Both the position numbers and the translations under genes were made by a program. Below the pieces are notes generated by a model that ran no database searches, was not told the DNA's origin, and worked only from the letters and a program-made list of their open reading frames with translations. 64,000 nt of DNA from Paenibacillus qinlingensis. GTDB taxonomy: Bacteria > Bacillota > Bacilli > Paenibacillales > NBRC-103111. Positions 27,564-35,237 of this stretch are shown piece after piece (within the stretch, counting starts at the first letter, position 1; each line of letters starts with the position of its first letter). Location: the NCBI RefSeq assembly GCF_013204845.1, contig NZ_JABMKY010000013.1:157557-221556 (forward strand), read 5' to 3'.

Positions 27564-28436
27564 ATGAAAGCGACAAACGGCGAAAAAATTTTTTATGCCA
27601 TCAATTATTTAGTACTCGGATTAATCGCCTTAACTTGTATTCTGCCATTTATTCATATCATAGCTCTATCTCTAAGTGAGCGATCCGCTGTTGAATCAGG
27701 TCATGTCTTCTTCTGGCCAGTGGGTTTAGAGTTAACAGCTTATAAAATTTTCTTCATCGCCAGCCCTGCTTGGAGTGCTTTTAAAAATAGTGTGGTTATT
27801 ACAGTGGTCGGTGTGGTGTTAAGTTTATTGGGTACTATACTAGCTGCTTATCCTTTGTCTAGATCCTATCTGATTGGAAGACGCTATCTAGTTCTGGGTA
27901 TGGTGTTCACCATGCTCTTCTCGGGTGGATTAATTCCCACATATCTCGTGATCAAGAACATGCACCTTATTGACTCCTATTGGGCTTTATGGCTGTCTGG
28001 ATTCATCAGCACCTATAACATGCTTCTTATGAAAAGCTATTTCGAGAATATTCCCTATGAAGTACAGGAAGCTGCACGGATTGATGGCTGTAATGATACT
28101 TCACTGCTCATTCGGATCATATTACCGCTCTCACTTCCCATGTTGGCTACACTTGCGTTATTCTATGGGATTGGCTTCTGGAATTCGTTTATGAACGTGC
28201 TCATGTATATCAATAAAAGTGAGATGTTGAACTTAACTGTAGTGGTCCAAGGGATGTTGCAGAAAAATGATTTATTGAACTCCCCTTCCCTCAATTTGGA
28301 GGAACAGCAAACGGTTGCGACAGAGATGGTGAAATCTGTAGGGGTTGTTGTCATGGTTGTACCTATGCTGTTAGTATATCCATTCTTGCAAAAGTATTTT
28401 GTCAAGGGAGTTATGTTAGGATCAGTTAAAGGTTAG
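27564..28436 (+). CDS. YtcP/LplC-type sugar ABC transporter permease
   Basis: 290-residue permease, second subunit of the importer begun at 26553. An ideal AAGGAGGAT site precedes the ATG. The first helix ILPFIHIIALSLSERSAV and the EAA loop EAARIDGCNDTSLLIRIILP near 175-195 mark the CarB/LplC group. The C-terminus VKGVMLGSVKG is the common ending of this subfamily and argues for an intact reading frame. It works with the LplB-like permease and the binding protein downstream. Confidence 0.92.
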   Translation: MKATNGEKIFYAINYLVLGLIALTCILPFIHIIALSLSERSAVESGHVFFWPVGLELTAYKIFFIASPAWSAFKNSVVITVVGVVLSLLGTILAAYPLSRSYLIGRRYLVLGMVFTMLFSGGLIPTYLVIKNMHLIDSYWALWLSGFISTYNMLLMKSYFENIPYEVQEAARIDGCNDTSLLIRIILPLSLPMLATLALFYGIGFWNSFMNVLMYINKSEMLNLTVVVQGMLQKNDLLNSPSLNLEEQQTVATEMVKSVGVVVMVVPMLLVYPFLQKYFVKGVMLGSVKG

Positions 28437-28495
28437 CAACGAAGGTATTCCCGTTTAACAAAACGATAATATAATCTTGTAGGGGGAACGTGCAT

Positions 28496-30175
28496 ATGGA
28501 AAACAAGAAACTATGGCTTGGAATGACAGTAGGGGTTGTAGCTTTAGGGGCAACATTAGCGGGCTGCAGCAGTGACAAGAAAGAAGAAGCAACACCAACG
28601 TCAGCAGAAGCGACTAAGTCTGCAGCAGTGACGCCAGCAAAACGTGGAGATGTTACAGTTTCCATGTACGATCGCGGTGGCGTTCCGGCATCGGAAGGCA
28701 CCTATGAAGAAAATCGCTGGACCAAGTTTATTAACCAAAAGGGACCAGCCAATGTAAAATTCGTTCCAATTCTTCGAAGCGACTCTACGAAAAAATTAAA
28801 CGTCCTGTTTGCTTCCGGTTCGGCTCCAGATATTGTCAACGAGTATAATACACCGTTTAGAGGCAGTTTGTATGACCAAAAACAATTGATGCCGATCGAC
28901 AACATTTTGCAATATATGCCAGAATATCAAAAGCTACTAGAGAAGTATCCTCAGCTGAAGAAAGCAGGAACAAAACAAGATGGCAAGATTTACGAAATTG
29001 GTAAGGTTAAGGAAGCGACTCCAGCGCATATTCTTTATATTCGTACCGATTGGTTGAAAAAGTTGAATTTGCAAATGCCGACAACGACAGATGAACTATA
29101 TAACGTAGCGAAAGCATTTGTTGATCAAGACCCAGATGGTAATGGTAAGAAAGATACGTACGGCATGAACATGAGTACGTATTCAGAGCAAGCAATTAAT
29201 GAAATTTTCGGTGAGAGTTCTTCAAAGACGTTGCTGGCATGGGATATAAAGGACGGCAAAGTTGTTCGTGCATGGGACAAAGAATTAGCTTCCCTGACAT
29301 TCAAGAAGAAACTTTATGATGGCGGAATTATCGACAAAGATTACATTAACGATAAAGATGGCAATAAAGCGAAGCAAGACTTCCTTAACGGAAAGATCGG
29401 GATTTTTGTACAGTTCTCTGGCAGCGTAGGTGGTCTTGACTTACCTACATTGAAGAAAAATGTACCTGGCGTTGAAATTACACCATTAGGTTATCCGAAA
29501 TCACCTATGGGCACATTTACTGGTGCGATCGATAATCCAGTTCAAATGACAACGGTTGTGAACGCGAAAGCGAAGGATCCTGAAGCAGTTGGCCGCTATC
29601 TTGACTTTATGATGCAGACCGACAATGCTCGGAAGACGATCTACGGGGATGAAGGAGTCCACTGGAAGAAGGCTGCAAATGGCTGTCCTCAAGTTATTGA
29701 TGCAGATAAGTCCAAAAATGAAGTTGCTTACGCATTAGACTATTCCATGTTCTACTCAGCTGGCATAGACAAATGTAACTATACGTTGAGTGGGCTTAGC
29801 AACCCAGATGTGCTGCCTGATCAAAAAATCAACATGGAAATGTATAAAGTGATCCAAGGTATTTACTTCGATCCATCAAGAGAATATCCAGGAATCACAC
29901 TAGGCGATCATATGCCGGTATATCCAGCAGATCTTCAAGTTATCAATACAACAATTTTGAAAGAAAAAGATGATCTTTTCGTTAAAGCTATCCTTAGTGG
30001 TACTAAGTACACGCCAGAACAAGCGATTAAAGATTCACAAGCAGCTTGGGATAAAGCAGACGGCAAGAAACTCGAAGAGTTCATGAATAAATGGTATGCA
30101 GAAAATAAAAACACAGCGTTCTTGGCTAAGGATGCTATGGCCATCATCAAACAACAGATGGAATTTGTGAAGTAA
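28496..30175 (+). CDS. Lipoprotein sugar-binding protein of the Lpl-type importer
   Basis: 559-residue extracellular solute-binding protein, LplA group. The ATG at 28496 is 9 bp after AGGGGG; an in-frame GTG at 28490 is too close. The signal peptide ends in the lipobox ATLAGCSSD, giving a lipid anchor on the outer face of the membrane. The mature protein has the two-lobed family 1 fold, with VLFASGSAPDIVNEY and a calcium-loop-like DQDPDGNGKKDTYGM near residue 205, which is frequent in this group. It probably captures the oligosaccharide handled by the downstream dehydrogenases, putative lyase and GH105 enzyme. A strong hairpin follows the stop. Confidence 0.9.
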   Translation: MENKKLWLGMTVGVVALGATLAGCSSDKKEEATPTSAEATKSAAVTPAKRGDVTVSMYDRGGVPASEGTYEENRWTKFINQKGPANVKFVPILRSDSTKKLNVLFASGSAPDIVNEYNTPFRGSLYDQKQLMPIDNILQYMPEYQKLLEKYPQLKKAGTKQDGKIYEIGKVKEATPAHILYIRTDWLKKLNLQMPTTTDELYNVAKAFVDQDPDGNGKKDTYGMNMSTYSEQAINEIFGESSSKTLLAWDIKDGKVVRAWDKELASLTFKKKLYDGGIIDKDYINDKDGNKAKQDFLNGKIGIFVQFSGSVGGLDLPTLKKNVPGVEITPLGYPKSPMGTFTGAIDNPVQMTTVVNAKAKDPEAVGRYLDFMMQTDNARKTIYGDEGVHWKKAANGCPQVIDADKSKNEVAYALDYSMFYSAGIDKCNYTLSGLSNPDVLPDQKINMEMYKVIQGIYFDPSREYPGITLGDHMPVYPADLQVINTTILKEKDDLFVKAILSGTKYTPEQAIKDSQAAWDKADGKKLEEFMNKWYAENKNTAFLAKDAMAIIKQQMEFVK

Positions 30176-30184
30176 ACGTTTCTT

Positions 30185-30251
30185 AGAAGAGCTGGATATC
30201 GATAGAAGGCGCCTGTATGTGCAGGTCTCTCATCGATGTCCAGCATCTTCT
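30185..30251 (+). terminator. Long hairpin after the binding-protein gene
   Basis: The arms 30185-30203 and 30232-30251 pair over about 18 positions with one bulge and one G-T pair (left AGCTGGATATCGAT, right ATCGATGTCCAGC). An inner CCTG/CAGG helix sits at the top. The T tract is poor (CTTCTTT), so it may be a leaky terminator or an mRNA 3'-protecting structure that keeps binding-protein mRNA abundant. Confidence 0.6.
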
Positions 30252-30295
30252 TTAAATAGGCAGATATTAGCTTTACATCATGGGGGTAGCCAATA

Positions 30296-31375
30296 GTGAA
30301 CAAAGTGAAAGTAGCCATCATCGGTTGTGGCGGTATTGCAATGGGGAAGCATTTACCCAGTTTGAGCAAAATTGAGCAAGCTGAAGTTATCGGATTCTTT
30401 GATATTTTTCCCGCAAGTGCTCATAAGGCTGCTGAGAAATTCGGCGCACCTGGAGCCAGAGTCTATGAGGATTACCGCGAATTACTCGCAGATCCAACGA
30501 TTGATGTCGTTCATATTTGTACGCCGAATGATTCACATGCGGAAATCTCGATTGCTGCATTGGAAGCAGGCAAGCATGTGATGTGTGAGAAACCGATGGC
30601 CAAAACATCAGCTGATGCACGCCGTATGGTGGAAGCAGCGAAACGAACAGGTAAGAAATTAACAATTGGTTATAACAATCGTTTCCGTGCTGACAGTCAA
30701 TATTTGAAACGAGTTATTGAAGATGGGGATTTAGGCGAAATTTATTATGCCAAAGCTCATGCTGTTCGCAGACGTGGTGTTCCCACTTGGGGTGTATTCT
30801 TGGATGAAGAGAAGCAAGGCGGCGGGCCGCTGATTGATATTGGTACACATGCGCTCGATTTAACGCTTTGGTTAATGAATAACTATGAACCTAAGGTGGT
30901 GCTGGGCACCGCTTATCATAAACTTTCACGTAAGGAAAATGCGGCAAATTCTTGGGGGCCTTGGGATCCAGAGAAGTTCAAGGTTGAGGATTCAGCTTTT
31001 GCTATGATCGTTATGAAAAATGGTGCAACGATTATGGTGGAAGCGAGCTGGGCGCTCAACACACTGGATACGAAGGAAGCGAAATGTACACTTTGCGGTA
31101 CAGATGGCGGTGCCGATATGCAGGATGGCTTACGTATTAATGGTGAAAATCATAGTCGTCTCTACGTGAACCAAATGCAATTCGAAGCAAAAGGCGCAGA
31201 TTTCTATGAAGGTAAGAAAGAAACGATGCAAGATAAAGAAATCCGGTTATGGATTAATGCCATCATCAACGATACAGAGCCTGTCGTTACACCGGAACAA
31301 TCCTACGTTGTTTCTGAGATTCTTGAAGCGATTTATGAATCAAATCGAACGGGGAAAGCTGTCTATTTTGACTAA
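30296..31375 (+). CDS. Gfo/Idh/MocA family oxidoreductase
   Basis: 359-residue NAD(P)-dependent sugar or cyclitol dehydrogenase of unknown substrate. The GTG start lies 9 bp after GGGGG. The Rossmann motif GCGGIAMGKHLPSL is intact, the catalytic Lys is in VMCEKPMAKT, and the distal pair lies in GGGPLIDIGTHALDLTLW. Position after an importer and before a second family member, an isomerase-like TIM barrel and glycan-cleaving enzymes suggests it oxidises a sugar released from the imported glycan. Confidence 0.88.
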   Translation: MNKVKVAIIGCGGIAMGKHLPSLSKIEQAEVIGFFDIFPASAHKAAEKFGAPGARVYEDYRELLADPTIDVVHICTPNDSHAEISIAALEAGKHVMCEKPMAKTSADARRMVEAAKRTGKKLTIGYNNRFRADSQYLKRVIEDGDLGEIYYAKAHAVRRRGVPTWGVFLDEEKQGGGPLIDIGTHALDLTLWLMNNYEPKVVLGTAYHKLSRKENAANSWGPWDPEKFKVEDSAFAMIVMKNGATIMVEASWALNTLDTKEAKCTLCGTDGGADMQDGLRINGENHSRLYVNQMQFEAKGADFYEGKKETMQDKEIRLWINAIINDTEPVVTPEQSYVVSEILEAIYESNRTGKAVYFD

Positions 31376-31401
31376 TACATCGAAAGAGAGGCAGTCGAAC
31401 T

Positions 31402-32421
31402 ATGATTAAAGTAGCGATGTTGAGCTTCTGGCACGTCCATGCCAAAGATTATGCACGTCTAGCAGCCGAACATGCGGATACCGAAATTGTTGCTGTATGG
31501 GATGAAATCCAGGAGCGAGGCAGAGGGAAAGCCGAGGAACTCGGTGTTGCTTTTTACGGAAACTTGGATGAGCTGCTGAGAAATCCTGACATTGATGCAG
31601 TCATTGTGGGTACGCCAACGAATCGACATCATGAGATTATTATCGCAGCTGCCAGAGCAGGTAAGCACATATTCACGGAAAAAGTTGTAGCTACGACCAC
31701 CAAAGAATGCAAAGAAATACTTGCCGTGGTTGAGGAAACCGGAATCAAACTAACCGTATCCTTACCGCGTCTCTACATGGGTTTTGCACAAGCTGCGTTA
31801 ACGTGTATCCGCGAAGGCCTCCTAGGTACGATTACTACTGTGCGCATTCGACTTGCACATAATGGTGCACTGCGAACAGAGAATCATCCAGACGGTGCAC
31901 TTCCATCTCATTTCTTCAACTTGGAGCAGTGCGGTGGGGGAGCCCTGATGGACCTGGGGTGTCATCCGATGTACTTAGCTCGACTGTTTCTGGGATTACC
32001 GGAAAGCGTTAGTGCAAGCTTCGGTTATATCACGAATCGTGAAGTCGAAGATAGTGCCGTAGTCACCTTACGTTATCCAAGCGGTGCGCTGGGCATTGTA
32101 GAAGCGGGATTTGTTAACAGCTATTCGCAATTCGATATGGAGATTCAAGGAACAGAAGGTAATCTTATGTATGCCCGAACTGATGATAAATTACGCATCC
32201 GAAGCACCAAAATGTCAGGTCAAGCCTCCACAGGATGGCAAGAGGTGACGAATTTACCTAAACTGCCTACAGCCTTTGAGCAATGGGTTTCCCATATGCA
32301 GCAAGGAACGACGGCAACAGAGAATATTGCGTTTGCCTTTGATTTGACTCGATTAATGGAAGCCTCGACTTTGTCTGCGCGCTATGGTGCTGTCATGGAG
32401 CTGAATGACCTTTCAGAATAA
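31402..32421 (+). CDS. Divergent Gfo/Idh/MocA family protein lacking the usual glycine motif
   Basis: 339 residues, 26 bp after the preceding dehydrogenase. The fold is recognisable (DAVIVGTPTNRHHEIIIAAARAGKHIF; GGGALMDLGCHPMYLARLF). However, the N-terminus reads VAMLSFWHVHAKDYARL where a Gly-x-Gly-x-x-Gly dinucleotide motif is expected, and the usual EKP is EKV (FTEKVVATT). The second-domain Asp and His (MDLGCHP) are kept and the lysine remains, so it may still be catalytic with altered cofactor binding. The substrate is unknown; pairing with 30296 suggests sequential steps or a heteromer. Confidence 0.8.
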   Translation: MIKVAMLSFWHVHAKDYARLAAEHADTEIVAVWDEIQERGRGKAEELGVAFYGNLDELLRNPDIDAVIVGTPTNRHHEIIIAAARAGKHIFTEKVVATTTKECKEILAVVEETGIKLTVSLPRLYMGFAQAALTCIREGLLGTITTVRIRLAHNGALRTENHPDGALPSHFFNLEQCGGGALMDLGCHPMYLARLFLGLPESVSASFGYITNREVEDSAVVTLRYPSGALGIVEAGFVNSYSQFDMEIQGTEGNLMYARTDDKLRIRSTKMSGQASTGWQEVTNLPKLPTAFEQWVSHMQQGTTATENIAFAFDLTRLMEASTLSARYGAVMELNDLSE

Positions 32422-32436
32422 AACCGTATCTCTAAG

Positions 32437-32489
32437 GAAAGGCCAGAGCATACCCTTCGTAGCAGTAAGGGAATTCTGACCTTTCTTTC
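32437..32489 (+). terminator. Hairpin between the dehydrogenases and the isomerase gene
   Basis: GAAAGGCCAGA (32437-32447) pairs with TCTGACCTTTC (32475-32485), and CCCTT pairs with AAGGG at the top. It is followed by TTTCAT. This is a second break of the hairpin type within the same sugar locus. Confidence 0.6.
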
Positions 32490-32525
32490 ATACTCATACA
32501 CGAAGAACAATTAGGAGGAAGAGAC

Positions 32526-33473
32526 ATGATCGATAAAGGGGAATATTCGTTTTCAACCTGTTGGAACATCAAGAAGCACAAGGTAGGACGTGGCATGATT
32601 GAGGAAATTAAAGAGCTGGGCTTTCGTAATGTCGAGCTAAACTATAACGTTACGGAAGAAATGATGACAACGATTGAGCCGATGATTGAAAAGGGTGAGA
32701 TCGGTATATCTAGTGTGCACAATGTATTTCCGTTCATCAATGATAAGGATTATGATACGGATTCCGTCATGCTGGGCTTTGATGATGAAGCGAAGCGTAA
32801 ACGTTCAGTAGAGTTGCTAATCCGTTCTATGGAATATGCCCATCGATATGGGGCCAAAGCTGTGGTCGTGCATCCAGGTGAAGTGCCTTTTGACTATAAC
32901 ATTGATGTGGATTTGAAAAAGCTTTATCGAGATCACGGCAAGAATTCACTGGAGTATCAGAACTTGTGGAGCGTCATGATTGAAAGACGTGATCGGTTGA
33001 GTCCTCTGTATACGCAAAGAATTCAAGAAAGTTTGGAAATTGTAAGCGAGCATGCGGCTCGAAAAGGCTGGAATGTCGCGATCGGCATTGAAACTCGCTC
33101 CAGATCGTATCAGATGCCTTCCTTGATGGAAGCCAAAACGATTTGCGACAACCTGACAGGCAGTCCTGTGTACTTATGGTACGATATCGGCCATGCGATG
33201 ATGATGGACCGTATGGGCTTATACGATAATCTCAAAGAGCTGCAAGAAGTTAAGAAATACATTTATGGTGTACACATCCATGAAACGTTGGAACTTGCTG
33301 ATCACTGGTGTCCTTATGTCCACAGCAAGGACCTGCACTATTTTGACCATTTCCTTGAAGCTATTGATTATGCCAAAGTGAAAGTATATGAACTCAAAGC
33401 GCTGTGCGAGCCGAATGAAATTCATGAGAGTCACAACCTCATCACCAGTAAAATTGCAGCGAAGAAAGGGTAA
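32526..33473 (+). CDS. Sugar phosphate isomerase/epimerase-like TIM-barrel protein
   Basis: 315-residue member of the AP-endonuclease-2 (xylose-isomerase-like TIM barrel) family. TAGGAGGAAGAG precedes the ATG. Likely metal ligands are in GISSVHNVFPF, AVVVHPGEVPF, IGIETRSR, WYDIGHAMMMD and YGVHIHET. The family covers ketose epimerases, isomerases and inosose-type dehydratases, so substrate cannot be assigned. It lies in the glycan locus 10 bp before the putative lyase-like gene and probably acts on the released monosaccharide. Confidence 0.82.
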   Translation: MIDKGEYSFSTCWNIKKHKVGRGMIEEIKELGFRNVELNYNVTEEMMTTIEPMIEKGEIGISSVHNVFPFINDKDYDTDSVMLGFDDEAKRKRSVELLIRSMEYAHRYGAKAVVVHPGEVPFDYNIDVDLKKLYRDHGKNSLEYQNLWSVMIERRDRLSPLYTQRIQESLEIVSEHAARKGWNVAIGIETRSRSYQMPSLMEAKTICDNLTGSPVYLWYDIGHAMMMDRMGLYDNLKELQEVKKYIYGVHIHETLELADHWCPYVHSKDLHYFDHFLEAIDYAKVKVYELKALCEPNEIHESHNLITSKIAAKKG

Positions 33474-33483
33474 GGTGACCAAC

Positions 33484-35223
33484 GTGGATGCTATTTATAA
33501 TCGCTTAGTTAGCTTAAATGATGAACTAACAGAAGCTACGCTTCTGGGTCAGATTCTTGATCTGCAATCCAAATATTACGGAGGCATTGTGGATGAAACG
33601 GGCATTGCCCGAGCTAATCACATGAGTACACCGCGTATGATTGCTGGCTGGGCGTCTGCTTTGGTAAATCCGGATTCTCGTTATTATCAGGATGAATTTC
33701 TTTTGAATGCCTTGGACAAAGCGGCCACGTTCATGCTGAACAGACAACATGCGGATGGTACAGTTTCACTTGGCTCAACGAATTATAATTCTCCCCCCGA
33801 TACGGCGTTCGTAGTCGGAGGCGTAACACAGATCTACCAATTGCTTAACAAGCACGACTGGGCTGAACTTGAGCCTGTGACAGATAAGCTGAAGCTCTTC
33901 TTGGAGCGCACGATACCAGCCATGCTGACTGGTGGTTGTCATACACCGAATCATCGTTGGGTGCTTACCGCAGCTCTTTCGTTGTTGCATGAGATTTTCC
34001 CGCAACCCGAGCTTCTGGCACGAGCCGAAGATTGGTTAGCTGAAGGATTAGATATAACCGAAGATGGGGAATGGACAGAACGCAGTAACGGGATCTATAA
34101 CGCAGTTAGTAACATTGCCCTTTATCATACGGGGCGTTTGATGAACCGCCCTGAGCTCATCGCATGTGTGCGAAGTAATCTTCGGATGATGATGTACTTA
34201 ATTCATCCGTCGGGCGAAGTGGTAACAGATTACTCTGGTCGTCAGGATTTCGGCCAGACCGCTACGATGGCGAACTACTTTCCGATTTATCGCTTAATGG
34301 CGGCGTATGATCAGGATCCGACCTTTGCGGCAATGGCTGATTATGCAGGATCCTTCATCACAGGCTTCCACGAAGGCGTGAATAACCATCCTCTGATGAA
34401 TATACTCGTATACCCAGAGGCAGATATTTCTCAGTTGGAACGAGCACCGCTCCTTGATCGATATGTGAAAATGATAAATGCCGAGCATCCGATGAAGGAA
34501 CATTTGCAGCAAATCGATGGTGTTGGCCATCATATGCACATTCAGCATAGCAGCATGCATCTCTCTTTCGGAGCTCCGTTGGTTCGGATCCGTGATCTGG
34601 ATCAAAGTGTCACGATTATGACGCAGACTCCGTCGTTTTTCTCACTGCGCAAAGGGAAAGCAAGGCTCCTCGGTGTTAAACTTGCTACTTCGTTCTCGCC
34701 AGGCATTGTGAAGTTCACGAATCTGACGACGAGCGAAGCTGGGTACAAGCTGGATACAGTGTTGGAAAAAGGTTATAACGGGCCAATTCCGCGTCCTTTG
34801 CTGCCTGCAGGAACTGAGGGCTCAACACTCAGCCCTTGGTATTTGCTGCCGCATCAGCATCGGCCGATGACCCATGTGCAGAAGCTTGAATTGCAAGCAG
34901 AAATCACTTCTGGAGATTCGGAATGGACGATCCATGTATCGTCTGATGAACGTGAGGATGTCTTCACGCAGTTGACCTTTATTTTTGGAAATGAAGGTAC
35001 GGTGAGTGGTGATGATCTGCTAGCAGGGGAAGAAGGGAAGTACTTCTTGCGAAGCGGTTCTATGAAGTACGAAGCAGACGGAGATGTGATTGAAATTTCT
35101 TCGGGTGCCTATGAGCATATCCTGCCTAGTGTTCGTGAAGATCAACATCCATCTGGATGCCAGTATGTCCATGTCAACTTGGTTACGCCTTATGATCGGA
35201 CATTCAAGATCCGTTTACTTTAG
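33484..35223 (+). CDS. Unrecognised 579-residue protein, possible alpha-toroid glycan lyase or hydrolase
   Basis: I do not recognise the family. The GTG at 33484, after AAGGTGA (33474-33480), is the best start and leaves a 10-bp gap from the isomerase-like gene. Residues 1-340 are helix-rich with short repeated aromatic and Gly motifs (YYGGIVDETG, GGCHTPNHRWVLTAALSLL, TERSNGIYNAVSNIALYHTG, VVTDYSGRQDFGQTA), as in (alpha/alpha)n-toroid polysaccharide lyases. Residues 350-579 look beta-rich (MHIQHSSMHLSFGAPLVRIRDLD), as in lyase C-terminal sandwiches. His, Asn, Arg and Tyr in these motifs could form an active site. There is no signal peptide. It is immediately followed by a GH105 enzyme, whose substrates are lyase products, which supports the lyase idea. 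All of this is inference. Confidence 0.6.
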   Translation: MDAIYNRLVSLNDELTEATLLGQILDLQSKYYGGIVDETGIARANHMSTPRMIAGWASALVNPDSRYYQDEFLLNALDKAATFMLNRQHADGTVSLGSTNYNSPPDTAFVVGGVTQIYQLLNKHDWAELEPVTDKLKLFLERTIPAMLTGGCHTPNHRWVLTAALSLLHEIFPQPELLARAEDWLAEGLDITEDGEWTERSNGIYNAVSNIALYHTGRLMNRPELIACVRSNLRMMMYLIHPSGEVVTDYSGRQDFGQTATMANYFPIYRLMAAYDQDPTFAAMADYAGSFITGFHEGVNNHPLMNILVYPEADISQLERAPLLDRYVKMINAEHPMKEHLQQIDGVGHHMHIQHSSMHLSFGAPLVRIRDLDQSVTIMTQTPSFFSLRKGKARLLGVKLATSFSPGIVKFTNLTTSEAGYKLDTVLEKGYNGPIPRPLLPAGTEGSTLSPWYLLPHQHRPMTHVQKLELQAEITSGDSEWTIHVSSDEREDVFTQLTFIFGNEGTVSGDDLLAGEEGKYFLRSGSMKYEADGDVIEISSGAYEHILPSVREDQHPSGCQYVHVNLVTPYDRTFKIRLL

Positions 35224-35237
35224 AAAGGAAGTTCGTT

